Below are positions 62,174-64,000 of a DNA stretch of 64,000 nt, one piece after another (within the stretch, counting starts at the first letter, position 1; the number at the start of each line of letters is the position of its first letter). The translations under genes were made by a program, and so were the position numbers. The notes below the pieces were generated by a model. It saw nothing but the letters and a program-made list of their open reading frames with translations, did not search any database and was not told where the DNA came from. Source of the DNA: Alphaproteobacteria bacterium (GTDB lineage: Bacteria; Pseudomonadota; Alphaproteobacteria; UBA8366; Aestuariispiraceae). The DNA lies in assembly GCA_030065235.1 (NCBI GenBank), contig JASJDC010000003.1, forward strand, positions 62,001 to 126,000. Reading direction: 5' to 3'.

Positions 62174-62210
62174 CTCGCCGCCAATCAGCGGAACGAGCAC
62201 TGGGGTGACA

Positions 62211-64000
62211 ATGACCGACGGCTATAGCGAACGATCAGACCTGCGGGTCTCAAGCCTGCTCGCGGATTTCATCGAGCATGACGTTCTGCCTGGGACCGAC
62301 GTTTCGGCGGCGGATTTCTGGTCCGGCCTGTCGGCGCTGATCCATGAGTTCGGCCCGCGCAATCAGGCGCTGCTGGACAAGCGCGCCGATCTGCAGGCGA
62401 AGATCAGCGCCTGGCACCGCGCTCGGCTGGGTCAGCCGCACGATCACGCCGCCTATAAGGCGTTCCTTGAGGGGATCGGGTACCTCTTGCCGGAGGGGGA
62501 CGCGTTCGAGGTTGAAACCGCCCATGTCGACGCCGAAATCGCACATCAGCCGGGACCGCAACTTGTCGTGCCGGTCACCAACGCGCGCTATGCGTTGAAT
62601 GCGGCGAACGCACGCTGGGGCAGTCTGTATGACGCCTTCTACGGCACCGACGCGTTGGGCGCGGCGCCGAAGCCGGGTCCGTATGACCGTGGGCGGGGCG
62701 CCCGCGTCGTCGCCCGGGCGCGGGTGTTTCTCGACCAGGCCTTCCCGATTGAAGGGGTCAGCCACGCTGATGCACGTCGCTACTACGTGCATGGCGGACA
62801 GCTTCTCATCGACGATCAGCCGTTGTCTGAGCCGGAGAAGTTCGTCGGCTATCGCGGCGATCCGCGCGCGCCAGAGGCGGTGATGCTGCGCAATAACGGT
62901 TTGCATGTCTGGCTGGTCTTCGACCGGGCGCATCCGATCGGCGCGCGCGATCAGGCCGGCCTTGCGGACGTCCGTTTAGAAAGCGCGATCTCCGCCATCA
63001 TGGATTGCGAAGATTCGGTCGCCTGCGTCGACGCCGAGGATAAGGTGCTGGCCTATCGCAACTGGCTTGGCTTGATGAAGGGCGATCTTGAGGAGAGCTT
63101 CGAGAAGGGCGGCCAAACCGTCACCCGTCGGCTTAGCCCGGATATCGACTATATCCGACCGGACGGGACGGACGGGAGCGCGGGCGGCGCTTTGAAGGGG
63201 CGCGCCCTGATGCTGGTCCGCAATGTCGGCCACCTAATGCGCAACCCGGCGATCCTCGACCGCGGCGGCCAAGAGGTCTTCGAGGGGCTGATGGACGCGA
63301 TGGTCACCGCGCTGATCGCCAAACACGATCTCGCGAAGACCGAGGGGCCGCGCAACTCGACCGAAGGCTCGGTCTATGTCGTTAAGCCGAAAATGCATGG
63401 TCCCGAAGAGGTTGCGTTTGCTGACGAGGTCTTCACGCATGTAGAAAACGCCCTTGGGTTGCCGCGCTATACGGTGAAGTTGGGGATTATGGACGAGGAG
63501 CGTCGCACCTCAATCAACCTGAAGGAATGCATCCGGGCGGCGAAACACCGTGTCGCTTTCATCAATACCGGTTTCCTGGATCGGACCGGGGACGAGATCC
63601 ACACCTCGATGGAGGCCGGCCCATTCAGCCGCAAGGACTTCATCAAGCGTAAGGGCTGGATCGCCGCCTACGAAAACCAGAATGTCGATATCGGCCTGGA
63701 ATGCGGCCTGTCCGGAAAGGCGCAGATCGGCAAGGGTATGTGGGCGATGCCGGACAAGATGGCCGCGATGCTGGAAGCCAAGATCGAGCATCCGAAGGCC
63801 GGGGCCACCTGCGCCTGGGTGCCCAGCCCGACGGCGGCGACCCTGCACGCGCTGCATTATCATCAGGTCGATGTCCTGTCGGTTCAGGCGGCGTTGAAGA
63901 AAGGCGGGCGCCGGGCCTATGTGGACTCGGTCCTGGAGATCCCGGTCGCGAGTTTCCAGAAATGGTCCGATCCGATGATCCGGCGCGAGGTCGAAAACAA
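62211..64000 (+). CDS. glcB: Malate synthase G, 3' end beyond window
   Basis: The frame is open from an ATG at 62211 to the window edge, giving 596 residues of about 720 expected. Family features are [28 protein letters not shown], the region [16 protein letters not shown] and [14 protein letters not shown], and the acid-metal part [12 protein letters not shown]. It condenses glyoxylate with acetyl-CoA to malate. No isocitrate lyase is in the window. Malate synthase G commonly serves glycolate/glyoxylate use. Confidence 0.95.
   Translation, partial: MTDGYSERSDLRVSSLLADFIEHDVLPGTDVSAADFWSGLSALIHEFGPRNQALLDKRADLQAKISAWHRARLGQPHDHAAYKAFLEGIGYLLPEGDAFEVETAHVDAEIAHQPGPQLVVPVTNARYALNAANARWGSLYDAFYGTDALGAAPKPGPYDRGRGARVVARARVFLDQAFPIEGVSHADARRYYVHGGQLLIDDQPLSEPEKFVGYRGDPRAPEAVMLRNNGLHVWLVFDRAHPIGARDQAGLADVRLESAISAIMDCEDSVACVDAEDKVLAYRNWLGLMKGDLEESFEKGGQTVTRRLSPDIDYIRPDGTDGSAGGALKGRALMLVRNVGHLMRNPAILDRGGQEVFEGLMDAMVTALIAKHDLAKTEGPRNSTEGSVYVVKPKMHGPEEVAFADEVFTHVENALGLPRYTVKLGIMDEERRTSINLKECIRAAKHRVAFINTGFLDRTGDEIHTSMEAGPFSRKDFIKRKGWIAAYENQNVDIGLECGLSGKAQIGKGMWAMPDKMAAMLEAKIEHPKAGATCAWVPSPTAATLHALHYHQVDVLSVQAALKKGGRRAYVDSVLEIPVASFQKWSDPMIRREVEN

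Noticed and set aside
1-64000. tRNA, rRNA, CRISPR or insertion-sequence content
   Set aside because: No cloverleaf-like gene, repeat-spacer array, transposase or terminal repeats was noticed. A systematic scan such as tRNAscan could still find a missed tRNA.

Overview
The window reads as GC-rich chromosomal DNA from an alphaproteobacterium. The support is a rhizobial-type tetritol (erythritol) locus, a group III truncated globin with an Rrf2 regulator, alphaproteobacterial OmpA and HAD-IIA families, a PhaC-like/Pta/AckA/FabI cluster and a possible FNR/FixK box. The order (Rhodospirillales versus Hyphomicrobiales) cannot be fixed by reading alone. No rRNA, tRNA, insertion sequence, phage or CRISPR was seen.

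Region 1 (1-16369) is one co-directional operon-like block. It starts with the C-terminal end of a probable SorC/EryD-type regulator. A CUT1-type ABC importer follows, with a Tat-exported binding protein, two permeases and two unlike ATPases. Then come EryA kinase, EryB FAD dehydrogenase, EryC racemase, EryH (TIM-like) and EryI (RpiB-like), which form the Brucella/Rhizobium route from erythritol to D-erythrose 4-phosphate. Interleaved are a 2-hydroxyacid dehydrogenase, a class II aldolase, a second FGGY (ribulokinase-like) kinase, a HAD-IIA hydrolase and an iron-type alcohol dehydrogenase. These suggest that further polyols or ketoses are used.

Region 2 (16405-27647) is a peptide/amide uptake and hydrolysis locus. 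It holds an AstE/AspA-like deacylase, an M81 (MlrC-like) metallopeptidase, an M20 deacetylase, a divergent LysR regulator, a complete Dpp/Opp-type ABC importer and an N-formylglutamate amidohydrolase-like enzyme. The substrate is unknown. Region 3 (27714-33191) is a sugar-oxidation cluster: epimerase, ribokinase-like kinase, FucU mutarotase, BtpA-like TIM barrel, aldo/keto reductase and a fuconolactonase-like hydrolase.

Region 4 (33188-36003) holds a translationally coupled NsrR-like regulator/truncated globin/membrane protein operon. It is divergent from a small membrane gene whose promoter carries a perfect palindrome, and is followed by two small envelope genes. Region 5 (36004-52329) is envelope-centred: a tandem palindrome, an MltF-like transglycosylase, a DUF992-OmpA fusion, small secreted proteins, an RND pump with adaptor, PPK2 with an upstream FNR-type box, a STAS-MlaE/MlaF/MlaD/lipoprotein lipid transporter and unknown periplasmic proteins.

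Region 6 (52359-64000) carries FabI, AckA, a Pta/Ptb-like enzyme and a PhaC-like DUF3141 protein in one reverse operon. After these come a patatin-like lipoprotein, a Na/Pi cotransporter, a MipA/OmpV protein and malate synthase G, which runs off the right edge.
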